Of a stretch of 33,359 nt of DNA, positions 8,668-16,771 are shown piece after piece. The position numbers and the translations under genes were made by a program. This DNA comes from Prevotellaceae bacterium (lineage in GTDB: Bacteria > Bacteroidota > Bacteroidia > Bacteroidales > Bacteroidaceae). The notes under the pieces are model-generated. The model made no database searches, had not been told where the DNA came from, and saw only the letters and a program-made list of their open reading frames with translations. How positions within the stretch are numbered: the first letter of the stretch is position 1; each line of letters opens with the position of its first letter. The DNA lies in assembly GCA_022508615.1 (NCBI GenBank), contig JAFLUW010000006.1, positions 1 through 33,359 of the forward strand, in the 5' to 3' direction.

Positions 8668-10287
8668 ATGAAAAAGTTATTCATTGCCTTTTGTCTGTTA
8701 TGGATTGGTTTAGCTCCCTCTTCTGCACAGATTACTTATGAAGTTCCGGCTCTTTCGCCCCAACTCGACTCCATGTGCCGCGAGGTGGTGGATCTTCGTG
8801 TGAGCAATCCGCAAAAGGCTTATTTAAAATTTGCCAAAATCGCCATGCTCATACAGAACCGGAAAGACGATCTCATTGCCGTCGGCGACTATTTCCGCCG
8901 CAATAAGGTATATCCCTGCGATTCGCTCTGCGCCGAGAGGGCTTATGCTATTGCTGCGAATGATATCGACGCGCTTAAATTCCGTGCTGCAATGGTCGAG
9001 GGTGGAGGTAATTTGCCTGTCGCAGCTCAGATGTACGAAATACTCCTCGGGGAAGACTCTTTGAACGTGGATTTGCTGTATAAGCGGGGCTTTCTCAATA
9101 AAAACAGCAACGAATTTGTTGCTGAGGCCGACTTTCTGCATGTCGTTGAGCTCGATCCCCAACATTATGAAGCATGGCGCAACCTGGGCGATCTTTATGC
9201 CGGCAAACCCTCGCTTCAGGACGATGAAAAAGCAATAAACAGCTATACGGAATACTACAAGCGTTGTCCGAAAGATTCGCTTAAAGCCTATGCCTGCGCC
9301 AAGTTGCTCGATTTGACGTTTATCGACGCCGCTAATGCTGAAGAAGCCGAGATGTCCGCAAAATTTGAAGCGCTGGGCCATTTGGCGGATGAGTTGTCCT
9401 CCGTGCTGGGCAAGGACAACATATACTTGAAGCGCGTGAGAATGCTCTCTTTGTTGCAGACATACAGAGACCGTTTGGACGCAGAGCAAGCCGTGGCGGA
9501 AGTAAAGGATGCCATAAAATATGTAGAGGATAAAGCATACAATGATTCGATCTACAAGCCTTTCGATTACATCAATGTTTCAACCTTTTACGGAAATGAG
9601 AGAGACTATCCGAAGGCTATCGCTTATATGCAGCAGGCTATCGCCTGCGATTCTACTCAAATCGGCCTTTATTTGAATCTGTCCACCCTTTATCGGCGCA
9701 ACAACCAGTATGATGAGGCCATCGCAGCTTATAAAACGTACGCAAAAGGGAAAGGAGAGGACAAACTGGATACGTCCGACGATTACAGACTCATGCAATT
9801 GTATTTCTTTGCTGCCCGCGATGCAGAACTGTCTTCTGATGTAAAGGACAAATACATAGCTGACGGCGATGAGATATGCCAGAGCGTGATAAACAAGTAT
9901 CCGGATTTCTATATGGCCTATATATATAAAGCGTGGTTCCATGGCATAAAGGTCGGTATCAACCCGCTTAACGGAGAATTGGACGAGGAAGCGGCCGTTT
10001 ACTATGCAAAAGCCCTCGATATTATGCAGGAAAAGGATGCAGATCCGGATGCGATGAAAAGTTACATCCTGCCCTTGCTGATTTATCACCAGGGCGTGGC
10101 GGCAGCCGCTTCGGACGCAAACGACAGCAGCCGTTCGGAGAAAGAAATCTGGGCCGAAACATGGAAGTATGCCGAATGGTATCATAAGATAGACTCGACC
10201 AACGCGTCTGTCGAAAAGCTATATGAGGCGCTCAAACCGCTTTATGCCCCTGCGGCAAGAACTTCCGGGAAAAGAAAATCACGCTGA
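8668..10287 (+). CDS. Exported TPR-repeat protein, paralogue 1
   Basis: This 539-residue protein has a signal peptide (MKKLFIAFCLLWIGLAPSSAQ), so it is exported, probably to the periplasm. The mature part is built of helix pairs typical of tetratricopeptide repeats, e.g. PVAAQMYEILLGEDSLNVDLLYKR, HVVELDPQHYEAWRNLGDLY and IGLYLNLSTLYRRNNQYDEAIAAY. TPR arrays act as protein-binding scaffolds; no catalytic motif is present. It is a tandem paralogue of the next gene: both begin YEVPxLSPxL after the signal and share DLxAVGxxFxxNKVxPC and LSTLYRRNNQYDEAI. This copy is visibly richer in A/T than its neighbour. It has its own promoter and is followed by an intrinsic terminator. A paralogue-specific C-terminal tail is rich in Ser, Ala and basic residues. 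Confidence 0.85.
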   Translation: MKKLFIAFCLLWIGLAPSSAQITYEVPALSPQLDSMCREVVDLRVSNPQKAYLKFAKIAMLIQNRKDDLIAVGDYFRRNKVYPCDSLCAERAYAIAANDIDALKFRAAMVEGGGNLPVAAQMYEILLGEDSLNVDLLYKRGFLNKNSNEFVAEADFLHVVELDPQHYEAWRNLGDLYAGKPSLQDDEKAINSYTEYYKRCPKDSLKAYACAKLLDLTFIDAANAEEAEMSAKFEALGHLADELSSVLGKDNIYLKRVRMLSLLQTYRDRLDAEQAVAEVKDAIKYVEDKAYNDSIYKPFDYINVSTFYGNERDYPKAIAYMQQAIACDSTQIGLYLNLSTLYRRNNQYDEAIAAYKTYAKGKGEDKLDTSDDYRLMQLYFFAARDAELSSDVKDKYIADGDEICQSVINKYPDFYMAYIYKAWFHGIKVGINPLNGELDEEAAVYYAKALDIMQEKDADPDAMKSYILPLLIYHQGVAAAASDANDSSRSEKEIWAETWKYAEWYHKIDSTNASVEKLYEALKPLYAPAARTSGKRKSR

Positions 10288-10331
10288 GTCGCGGAAGAAA
10301 CGTTTCGCCAAAAAGTTTTCAGGCTTTCTCG

Positions 10332-10373
10332 AGCCGCTCGCTTTGCAAAAATGCAATGCGGGCGGCTTTTTTG
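10332..10373 (+). terminator. Intrinsic terminator of TPR gene 1
   Basis: AGCCGCTCGCTTTGCA pairs with TGCAATGCGGGCGGCT around a short A-rich loop (two mismatches), and T6 follows directly. It separates the two TPR paralogues into separate transcripts. Confidence 0.85.
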
Positions 10374-10478
10374 TTTCATGCGTGCAGGTGGCGGCCGTGT
10401 TCGTGTTGCGAAATGTCAAAAAGACGCTTTTCGGGGCGTTTTGGAGCTAAGATGACGCCCAATGTAGAAAATTTTATT

Positions 10479-10486
10479 TACTTTTG
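10479..10486 (+). promoter_or_regulatory. Promoter -7 element of the second TPR gene
   Basis: TACTTTTG matches TAnnTTTG and lies 48 nt before ATG 10535. It sits downstream of the terminator at 10332-10373, supporting an independent transcript. No clear TTTG lies at the -33 position. Confidence 0.6.
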
Positions 10487-10534
10487 TCCCGCTATCATTT
10501 GATTAGACAAGACGAAAACCATAAAAAACGAAAT

Positions 10535-12013
10535 ATGAAAAAGTTATTCCTCAGCCTTGCCGTAGCGCTTTTCGGCACACTCGGCGCTATGGCGCAGACC
10601 AATTACGAAGTGCCCGAGCTCTCGCCCGATTTGGCCGCCGCCTGCCAGAGCATTATCGACCTGCAGCTCGATGATCCCGAAAAAGCCAACAACCAGTTCG
10701 CCCGCCTCATGCGCAAAATCCGCAACAAGCGGAACGACCTGCTAGCTGTGGGGCATTTCTTCGTCGAGAACAAAGTGCTCCCCTGCGCCAATCAGTGCGC
10801 CCGCACCCTCTACGAAATCGCTCCCGAGGATATCGACGGCCTGATGTTTTCGGCTGAGGTCAACATGCTGCGCAAATCCTACGGCGAGGCCGGACAGAAG
10901 TATGACATCGTGCTCTCCATCGACTCCACCTACGTGCCCGCACTCAAGCGCCGCGCTTTCATCTATAAGAACGTCAATCCTTTCGTAGCCGTCGAGGACT
11001 ACGAGCACATTCTGCGCCTCGACCCCGCCGACATCGACGCTTACCGCAATCTCGGCGACATCTATTTCAAAACCGACGAGAACGAAAAGGCCGTGGCCAA
11101 CTACGACATCTACTACGCCAAGACGCCCAAGGCAGAACTCGACGTGCGCTCGTGCGAAAACTACGTGATGGCGCTCTTTGCGCTGGCCCAGTTCGACCGC
11201 GTCGCCCAGCTTTCGTCCGAATTCGCCAAACTCGACGAAAAAGACGTCATCTTCAAGCGCATGCTCTTCTTCGGACTCGTGCCTACCTACAGCGCACGCA
11301 CCGACATCGAGCAGGCAACGGCCGAAGTCCGCGCCGCCATGAAGTACATCACTGAGCAACAGTATGCCGACTCCGTCTACATCAACCTCGACTACCTAAA
11401 CGCCTCCAACTTTTGCAAGTTCGAGAACGAAATACCCGAAGCCATCAACTACATGAAGAAGGCCATCGAGCGCGATCCCGCGAAAGTGGACAACTATCGC
11501 GAACTCTCCACGCTCTACCGCCGCAACAACCAGTACGACGAAGCCATCTCCACCTACGAACTCTACATGTCGAAGAAAGGCGAGGACAACCTGAACCTCG
11601 GCGACCGCATGACGCTGGCGCAGAACCTCTTCTTCGCCGCCCAGCAGGACGACATCGCCCCCGAACTCAAGGAAAAATACATCGCCGAGGGCGACGCCAT
11701 CTGTCTGGCCACGCTCGAGAAAGAGCCCAAGGCCTATCAGGCCTACATCTACCGCGGCCGCTTCAACTGCCTCAAGCGCGGCGACAACAACCTCGACGCC
11801 GAGTCGGCCGAAGACTACGCCAAAGCCATGGAAATCATGCAGGCCGCCGAAAACCCCGAGTACTCCTTCATGCAAGACGTCTCGCTGCGTCTGGCCATCT
11901 ACTATTACATGAACGAAGACATGGAGAACGCCAAGAAATACGTCGGCATTCTCCACGAAGTCAACCCCGACCACTCCGTAGGCAAGCAGCTCTACGAAGC
12001 GCTCTATCAGTAA
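10535..12013 (+). CDS. Exported TPR-repeat protein, paralogue 2
   Basis: I start the gene at ATG 10535 because MKKLFLSLAVALFGTLGAMAQ is a signal peptide. The 17 track residues before it (MSRYHLIRQ...) overlap the promoter and leader. The product has 492 residues. TPR-like helix pairs run through the mature part (GEAGQKYDIVLSIDSTYVPALKRR, DPADIDAYRNLGDIYFKT, VDNYRELSTLYRRNNQYDEAISTY). It is clearly homologous to the preceding gene over nearly its whole length but lacks that gene's C-terminal extension. Its codons are far richer in G/C at third positions than paralogue 1. It probably works as a periplasmic protein-interaction scaffold; its partners are unknown. Repeat copy B follows about 68 nt after the stop. 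Confidence 0.86.
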   Translation: MKKLFLSLAVALFGTLGAMAQTNYEVPELSPDLAAACQSIIDLQLDDPEKANNQFARLMRKIRNKRNDLLAVGHFFVENKVLPCANQCARTLYEIAPEDIDGLMFSAEVNMLRKSYGEAGQKYDIVLSIDSTYVPALKRRAFIYKNVNPFVAVEDYEHILRLDPADIDAYRNLGDIYFKTDENEKAVANYDIYYAKTPKAELDVRSCENYVMALFALAQFDRVAQLSSEFAKLDEKDVIFKRMLFFGLVPTYSARTDIEQATAEVRAAMKYITEQQYADSVYINLDYLNASNFCKFENEIPEAINYMKKAIERDPAKVDNYRELSTLYRRNNQYDEAISTYELYMSKKGEDNLNLGDRMTLAQNLFFAAQQDDIAPELKEKYIAEGDAICLATLEKEPKAYQAYIYRGRFNCLKRGDNNLDAESAEDYAKAMEIMQAAENPEYSFMQDVSLRLAIYYYMNEDMENAKKYVGILHEVNPDHSVGKQLYEALYQ

Positions 12014-12080
12014 ACGCCTCTTTCCGCCCGTCCTCCGGGCCTTTTGCCGGGTGCGCAAAGCGCGGCAAAAAACACGGCGA

Positions 12081-12143
12081 AACTTAGTCAGCGTTAGTTT
12101 GAACTTAGTCAGTGTTAGTTCAAACTAACGCTGACTAAGTTTT
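12081..12143. repeat. 63-bp three-unit intergenic repeat, copy B
   Basis: Three 21-bp units lie at 12081-12101, 12102-12122 (both forward) and 12123-12143 (reverse). This copy carries a variant core (GTCAGCG instead of GTCTGAG) with matching changes in the reversed unit. As a result the flanks still pair over about 25 bp around a short loop. The right arm runs into TTTTTCC, like an intrinsic terminator for the TPR gene upstream. Confidence 0.9.
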
Positions 12144-12273
12144 TCCTATCTCCCGCCTTCTCTTCCGCCCCCTGCGCCATGCGGCTCGAAGCCCCTCACG
12201 CATGGCGTCCGCAAGCCCCCGTCAGCAGCCTGCGCAGCGTTGCGCTCCGGCAGCCCCAAGCCCCGCGCCGCCC

Positions 12274-12305
12274 TTTGTGCGGGTAAAAGGATTTTCGTAA
12301 ATTTG
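12274..12305 (+). promoter_or_regulatory. Full promoter of the putative porin gene
   Basis: TTTG (12274-12277) and TAAATTTG (12298-12305) are both exact matches to the Bacteroidetes consensus and are separated by 20 nt. The start codon follows only 7 nt after the -7 element, so the transcript should have a leader of only a few nucleotides or none. Confidence 0.8.
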
Positions 12306-12312
12306 CTGCCGC

Positions 12313-14532
12313 ATGAAAAAGAAACATCTCCTCGGCCTGCTCCTTGCGCTGATCTGTACGGCCGCGCCGGCCCAGCGCTCGCTGAAAGGCGGCGCCCTCA
12401 CGCTGCGCCCCGACGGACAGACGCCCGGCGGACACTTCGACCAAGGCTGGGAGAGCGACTCCGTGCGCAAAGAAGGCGTGCCGCAGGACATCCGCTTCTG
12501 GCGCATAGAGCCCCGCTTCGGCAGCGTGCGGCCCGCCGAGGCCGACACGCTGGCCCACGGCTTTCCGAACACGGTGCTGACCGACGGCATGCGCGGAGAA
12601 TACAACTTTACGGGCAACTACGGCGCCCCGCGTCAGCCGCGGCTCTACATGATGCGCGACGTCGAAGCCTTCGGCTCGCAATTCGTCTTCGAATCGCCCT
12701 ACGACTTCTTCCTCTTTCAGCCCGGCAACCTGCTCTTTACGAACACCAAGTCGCCGTTTACGAATCTCACCTACCATTCGTGCGGCAACAAGACCAACGG
12801 CGAGGACCGCATCACCGCACTCTTCGCCGTCAACGCCGGAAAGCCGCTCGGCGTGGGCTTTCGCATCGACTACCTCTACGGCCGCGGCTATTACGACAGC
12901 CAGTCGACCTCGCAGTTCGGCGGAACGCTCTTCGGCTCTTGGCGCAGCGACCACTATGAAATGCATGCCTACTACAACGCCAACCACTTGAAGACCACCG
13001 AGAACGGAGGCGTGGAAGACGACCGCTACATCACGCATCCCGAAGCCTTTGCCCAAGGATACAGTCCCGCCGACCTGCCCACGCGCCTCACGAAAACGTG
13101 GAACCGGCTTTACGTCAACACATTCTATCTCACCCAACGCTTCAACCTCGGCTTCGACCGCTATCGCGACGCCGAAGGCCGTCTCGCCGCCCGCCCGGCT
13201 GCGGCCGAGTCGTCCGCACGCCGCACGAGCGGCCTGGGAAAACTGCTGCTGGGCCTCTCGCGCGACACCCTTTCGGCCGAAACCGACTCGCTCCCGGCCG
13301 TTCGTCAGTCCGACTCACTGGCCGTCGCCGGTTCGGCCGAAGCTGTTGCCGAAGAACCGCAGCTGACCTGCGAATTCGTGCCCGTGACTAGCGTCGTGCA
13401 CACCCTCAGGCTCGAGCACAGCAGCCGGCGTCTGCTCTGCAACAAACTTGCCGACGACTATTTCGCCGATTACTACCTGCCTGGCGATTCGGCCAACGAC
13501 TTCACGAAAAACATCCGTCTCGTCAACACGCTTGCACTTGAATTGCGCGAAGGTTTCAACCGCTGGATGAAAACCGGCATACGCCTTTTCGCCGGACACG
13601 AGTTCAATAATTTCCGTCTGCCGGCGCCGGTGCGCGGCCGCGAGGAACTTTACACGACGAACGACTTTTTCGTCGGCGCCAGCCTGCTGAAAGAACAGGG
13701 CCGCGTGTTCCATTACAACGTGACGGGCGAGCTGCGCACGAGCGGCACGGACTGGGGCGAATTCAACGTGGAGGGAAAGGCCGACGTCAACCTGCCGCTG
13801 GGCCTCGACACGCTGCGCGTCGAGGCTGCGGCCTTCGTGCGCAACGAAACGCCGCCGTTCTATTTCATGCACTACCACGGACGCAACGCATGGTGGGACG
13901 ACGAGGGGCTGAGCAAAGTGTTCCGCACGCGCGCCGGCGGTATGCTGCGCTACGGCTCGACGCGACTGTCGGCTTATGTCGAGACGATACAGAATTACGC
14001 CTACCTGCGCGAAACGGTTCAGGCGTCGGAAGACCGTATGCGCTACGGCGTAGCCGTGAGCCAAAGCGCACGCAACATTCAGGTGGTGTCGGCCACGCTG
14101 GGGCAGGACTTCCGCTTCGGCATCCTGCACTGGGACAGCGAAGTGACGTGGCAAGCCACGTCGGACAAAGACATATTGCCGCTTCCGGCGCTCAATGTCT
14201 ACTCGAATCTCTATCTGAAATTCCGCATAGCCCGCGTGCTCGACACTGAAATCGGCGCCGACGTGCGCTACTTCACGCGTTATTATGCGCCGGCCTATGC
14301 TCCCGTGGTGGGGCTCTTTGCCGTGCAGGCGACCGAGGCGCCCCGCGTCAAATTGGGCAATTATCCGGTGGTGAATGCCTACGTCAATTTCCACCTGAAG
14401 CGCACGCGTTTCTACCTGATGGGCTCGCACGTCAATTTTAAGAAGGGCGCGGGCGCGCCTTTCCTCGTGCCGCACTATCCGCTGAACCGTCTGGTCGTTC
14501 ACATGGGCATTTCGTGGAATTTCTGGAACTGA
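12313..14532 (+). CDS. Putative porin (Bacteroidetes outer-membrane barrel)
   Basis: This 739-residue protein has a signal peptide (MKKKHLLGLLLALICTAAPAQ). The early region FWRIEPRFGSVRPAEADTLAHGFPN and the block YDFFLFQPGNLLFTNTKSPFTNLTYHSCGNKTNGEDR resemble the large 'putative porin' family (PF14121-like) of Bacteroidetes. The C-terminal half alternates aromatic and polar strands (YYDSQSTSQFGGTLFGSW, RFGILHWDSEVTWQ, LVVHMGISWNFWN), as expected for a many-stranded outer-membrane barrel. The transported solute cannot be inferred. An Ala/Ser-rich insertion near residues 295-355 has probably formed a surface loop or linker. The gene is monocistronic: it has its own full promoter, and the convergent repeat copy C follows it. 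Confidence 0.87.
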   Translation: MKKKHLLGLLLALICTAAPAQRSLKGGALTLRPDGQTPGGHFDQGWESDSVRKEGVPQDIRFWRIEPRFGSVRPAEADTLAHGFPNTVLTDGMRGEYNFTGNYGAPRQPRLYMMRDVEAFGSQFVFESPYDFFLFQPGNLLFTNTKSPFTNLTYHSCGNKTNGEDRITALFAVNAGKPLGVGFRIDYLYGRGYYDSQSTSQFGGTLFGSWRSDHYEMHAYYNANHLKTTENGGVEDDRYITHPEAFAQGYSPADLPTRLTKTWNRLYVNTFYLTQRFNLGFDRYRDAEGRLAARPAAAESSARRTSGLGKLLLGLSRDTLSAETDSLPAVRQSDSLAVAGSAEAVAEEPQLTCEFVPVTSVVHTLRLEHSSRRLLCNKLADDYFADYYLPGDSANDFTKNIRLVNTLALELREGFNRWMKTGIRLFAGHEFNNFRLPAPVRGREELYTTNDFFVGASLLKEQGRVFHYNVTGELRTSGTDWGEFNVEGKADVNLPLGLDTLRVEAAAFVRNETPPFYFMHYHGRNAWWDDEGLSKVFRTRAGGMLRYGSTRLSAYVETIQNYAYLRETVQASEDRMRYGVAVSQSARNIQVVSATLGQDFRFGILHWDSEVTWQATSDKDILPLPALNVYSNLYLKFRIARVLDTEIGADVRYFTRYYAPAYAPVVGLFAVQATEAPRVKLGNYPVVNAYVNFHLKRTRFYLMGSHVNFKKGAGAPFLVPHYPLNRLVVHMGISWNFWN

Positions 14533-14603
14533 AAACGCTTCGGTCTTTCCCGTCCGAAGCCCGCTTGCAGGCGGCTGAAAGCCACGCCGCAAGGTGTACG
14601 AAA

Positions 14604-14666
14604 AAATTAGTCTGAGTAAGTTTGAACTTAGTCTGAGATAGTTTGAACTTACTCAGACTAAGTTTT
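14604..14666. repeat. 63-bp three-unit intergenic repeat, copy C
   Basis: Units lie at 14604-14624, 14625-14645 (forward) and 14646-14666 (reverse). The left flank is A-rich (GAAAAAATTAG) and the right flank is CTAAGTTTTTCC, so the hairpin has a T-run on either strand. It sits between convergent genes (porin + and helix-hairpin-helix protein -), where a bidirectional terminator would be expected. No other terminator is visible in this gap. Confidence 0.9.
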
Positions 14667-14719
14667 TCCTATCTCAACGTTTCCTTGTTTCGAAGCGGAC
14701 GAAGCCGGCCGTTGCCGGC

Positions 14720-16771
14720 TCACAGCGTCCATTGCAGTTGCAGCGCGAGGTCGGCCTTCGCGGGCGAGAAAATCTGCATCGCGCCGCTGCTCTGCGTGTC
14801 GCGGTCGAAGTAGCGCAGACAGGCCACGCGCACCCCGCCCGTGAGCTTTCGGGCGAGGCGAATCTCGGCGACGGCGGCCGAGACGAAGCCCCGTCCGCGA
14901 TAAGCCGCGAGGCCGTACTGATAGCGCAGCGCCGGCTCGAACGCATAGAGCACGGCGTCCGAGCGGTCGCCCGAAAAGAGCGCGCCGTAGAGCGTCGCGC
15001 GCAGCCGTCGGGCCTCTTTCGTGGAGCAGCGCAGCGAAAGCATCCAGCCCCAGACGGCTGCCGAAAGCTGACTCGTGTGGACGACGCCGTCGGCGGCTGC
15101 CGACACGCGGAAGCGCCGGCCTCCGGCGTCGGCACGCAGCCGGAGGCGGTGCGTTTGCTCGTAAGCCAGCAGGTTGTCGTGTGCCGGCACGTCGCAGGCC
15201 CGTGCTCCGGCCTTGTAGCGCAGGCTAAGCGCGAGGCTGCGCCTCGTTTCGTAACGTATTTCGGCCCATGCCCTGAAGCCGTTCGAAGGAAGCGCGGCGC
15301 GCCAGGCCGCCCGCGGAAAGCGAAAGACGTCGGCAAAGGCCTCGAAGGCCAGCCGGCGCGAACGGGTGCAGGAAAAACCGAGCAGCAGGCCGTACTCGTT
15401 TTGCAAACGGCTGTTCTCGGCCGGATAACTGCCGAAAACCTCGACATATCGCGGCGAAAACATACGCCCCGAGGCCGTCAGCGACAAGCCGTCGCGCGGC
15501 GTGAAGCGCAACGTGTGGACTGTGGCCGGATGAAGCCGGCCGTCGAACGCCGCTTCGCCCGTTGCGCTGAACCGACGCAGGCTCAGCCGGTAGTCGGTCT
15601 GAATGCCGCCTGCCCTGCGGCCGCGGAGATAGTATTTATTATAGGTCCGTGCGGGCGGAGCGAAGGTTTTGTCGAACTTCGCGCCATATCCGCCCGCGGC
15701 GAGGCTGAAAAACTGCGAATGCCAACCTATTCGCGCGCCGCCGGCGACGACCTGCACGTTGTGTCGCCGCGCACGTTCCGTCGGGCTGCGGTGAAGGCCC
15801 GACGTGAGCCACGTGGTCACGCTGTCTCCGCCGAGGGCGGTGGCGTCGCGCCGGCTCAGGCTGCCGAACAACTGCATGCGCAGCCGGCTGGCCCGCACTT
15901 CGCTGGCCACGCCGCGGAAAAAGCGGTTTTCGTCGGTCGATGTGTGCGGCCGGAAAGGCGTATCGCCGTTTCCGCCGCGGACGACAGCCGCGCGGCGCAC
16001 AGGAAGAAAGCCGCTGCCGAGCAGCAGGCCCTGCCCGAAGTGAACTTCGAAATCGCCGGCCAGCAACTGCCAGCGGCGGGAGGGCGGCCGGAGAGAGACG
16101 TAGGCCGAAACGTAGTCGTAAGGCCTCGTGCCGTCGGTGCCGAAAGGCTCGAAGGCGTCTTTTTCGAGCGTCAGTCCGTAGCGCACAAGGCCTGCGGGCT
16201 CATCGTAGCGATAGCGCAGCACATGGGTCAGACGATTGCCGAGAAAGGCGTTTTGCGGATGCGAAGAAGGGTAGTCCGAAGGACCGCGGGGGTCGCCTGC
16301 GCGCGTATAGAGCGGAATGTCGAGCCGCGTCTCCAAACGGTGGCGCCCGCCGAACAGCCTTTGTCGGAGCGGAGCCGGCGGAACGGTTTCGGGAAGCAGG
16401 CGGACGAAAAGCGAAAGCCAGCGCCGCGTGCGCGCATCGAGACCCGTGACGAACATCAGCTCGCCGAGTGTCACGAAACGACCGCGCCGCTCGCGGTAAC
16501 GCAGCAGCGAGTCGGCCTGCGTCTCGTTGAGAAAAGGCAGACCGAGCAAATCTTCGCGCGTGGCGGCGTTCAGGTCGAGCGGAGCGGCGGCAAGCAGCTC
16601 GAGATGCTGACAAAGCGCATCGAGAGCGGTGTCGTCATCGTCGCCTGAAGCGGTTTCACTGTCAAGAAATTCAGAGAGAAAAGTGTCCCAGTCGGTATAA
16701 AGTTCGCGCGTCTGAGACCGCAGTGCCGCGGAGAGCAGAAAAAGGAGCGATGCAAGGGCGACGCGCGTCAT
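14720..16771 (-). CDS. Helix-hairpin-helix protein with probable beta-barrel C-terminus
   Basis: The track ORF starts far upstream inside pgeF. The real start is ATG 16771 ([20 protein letters not shown], a signal peptide), giving 683 residues and a 4-nt ATGA overlap with pgeF. Residues about 60-120 contain ComEA-like helix-hairpin-helix motifs (LDLNAATREDLLGLPFLNETQADSLLRYRERRG and FVTLGELMFVTGLDARTRRWL). In ComEA these bind DNA. The remaining 550 residues are Arg/Tyr-rich alternating strands (LTHVLRYRYDEPAGLVRYGLTLE) ending in LALQLQWTL, suggesting an outer-membrane barrel. A secreted HhH-barrel fusion would fit DNA handling at the cell surface, but that is inference. It is the last gene of a long minus-strand run. 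Confidence 0.8.
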   Translation of the reverse strand: MTRVALASLLFLLSAALRSQTRELYTDWDTFLSEFLDSETASGDDDDTALDALCQHLELLAAAPLDLNAATREDLLGLPFLNETQADSLLRYRERRGRFVTLGELMFVTGLDARTRRWLSLFVRLLPETVPPAPLRQRLFGGRHRLETRLDIPLYTRAGDPRGPSDYPSSHPQNAFLGNRLTHVLRYRYDEPAGLVRYGLTLEKDAFEPFGTDGTRPYDYVSAYVSLRPPSRRWQLLAGDFEVHFGQGLLLGSGFLPVRRAAVVRGGNGDTPFRPHTSTDENRFFRGVASEVRASRLRMQLFGSLSRRDATALGGDSVTTWLTSGLHRSPTERARRHNVQVVAGGARIGWHSQFFSLAAGGYGAKFDKTFAPPARTYNKYYLRGRRAGGIQTDYRLSLRRFSATGEAAFDGRLHPATVHTLRFTPRDGLSLTASGRMFSPRYVEVFGSYPAENSRLQNEYGLLLGFSCTRSRRLAFEAFADVFRFPRAAWRAALPSNGFRAWAEIRYETRRSLALSLRYKAGARACDVPAHDNLLAYEQTHRLRLRADAGGRRFRVSAAADGVVHTSQLSAAVWGWMLSLRCSTKEARRLRATLYGALFSGDRSDAVLYAFEPALRYQYGLAAYRGRGFVSAAVAEIRLARKLTGGVRVACLRYFDRDTQSSGAMQIFSPAKADLALQLQWTL

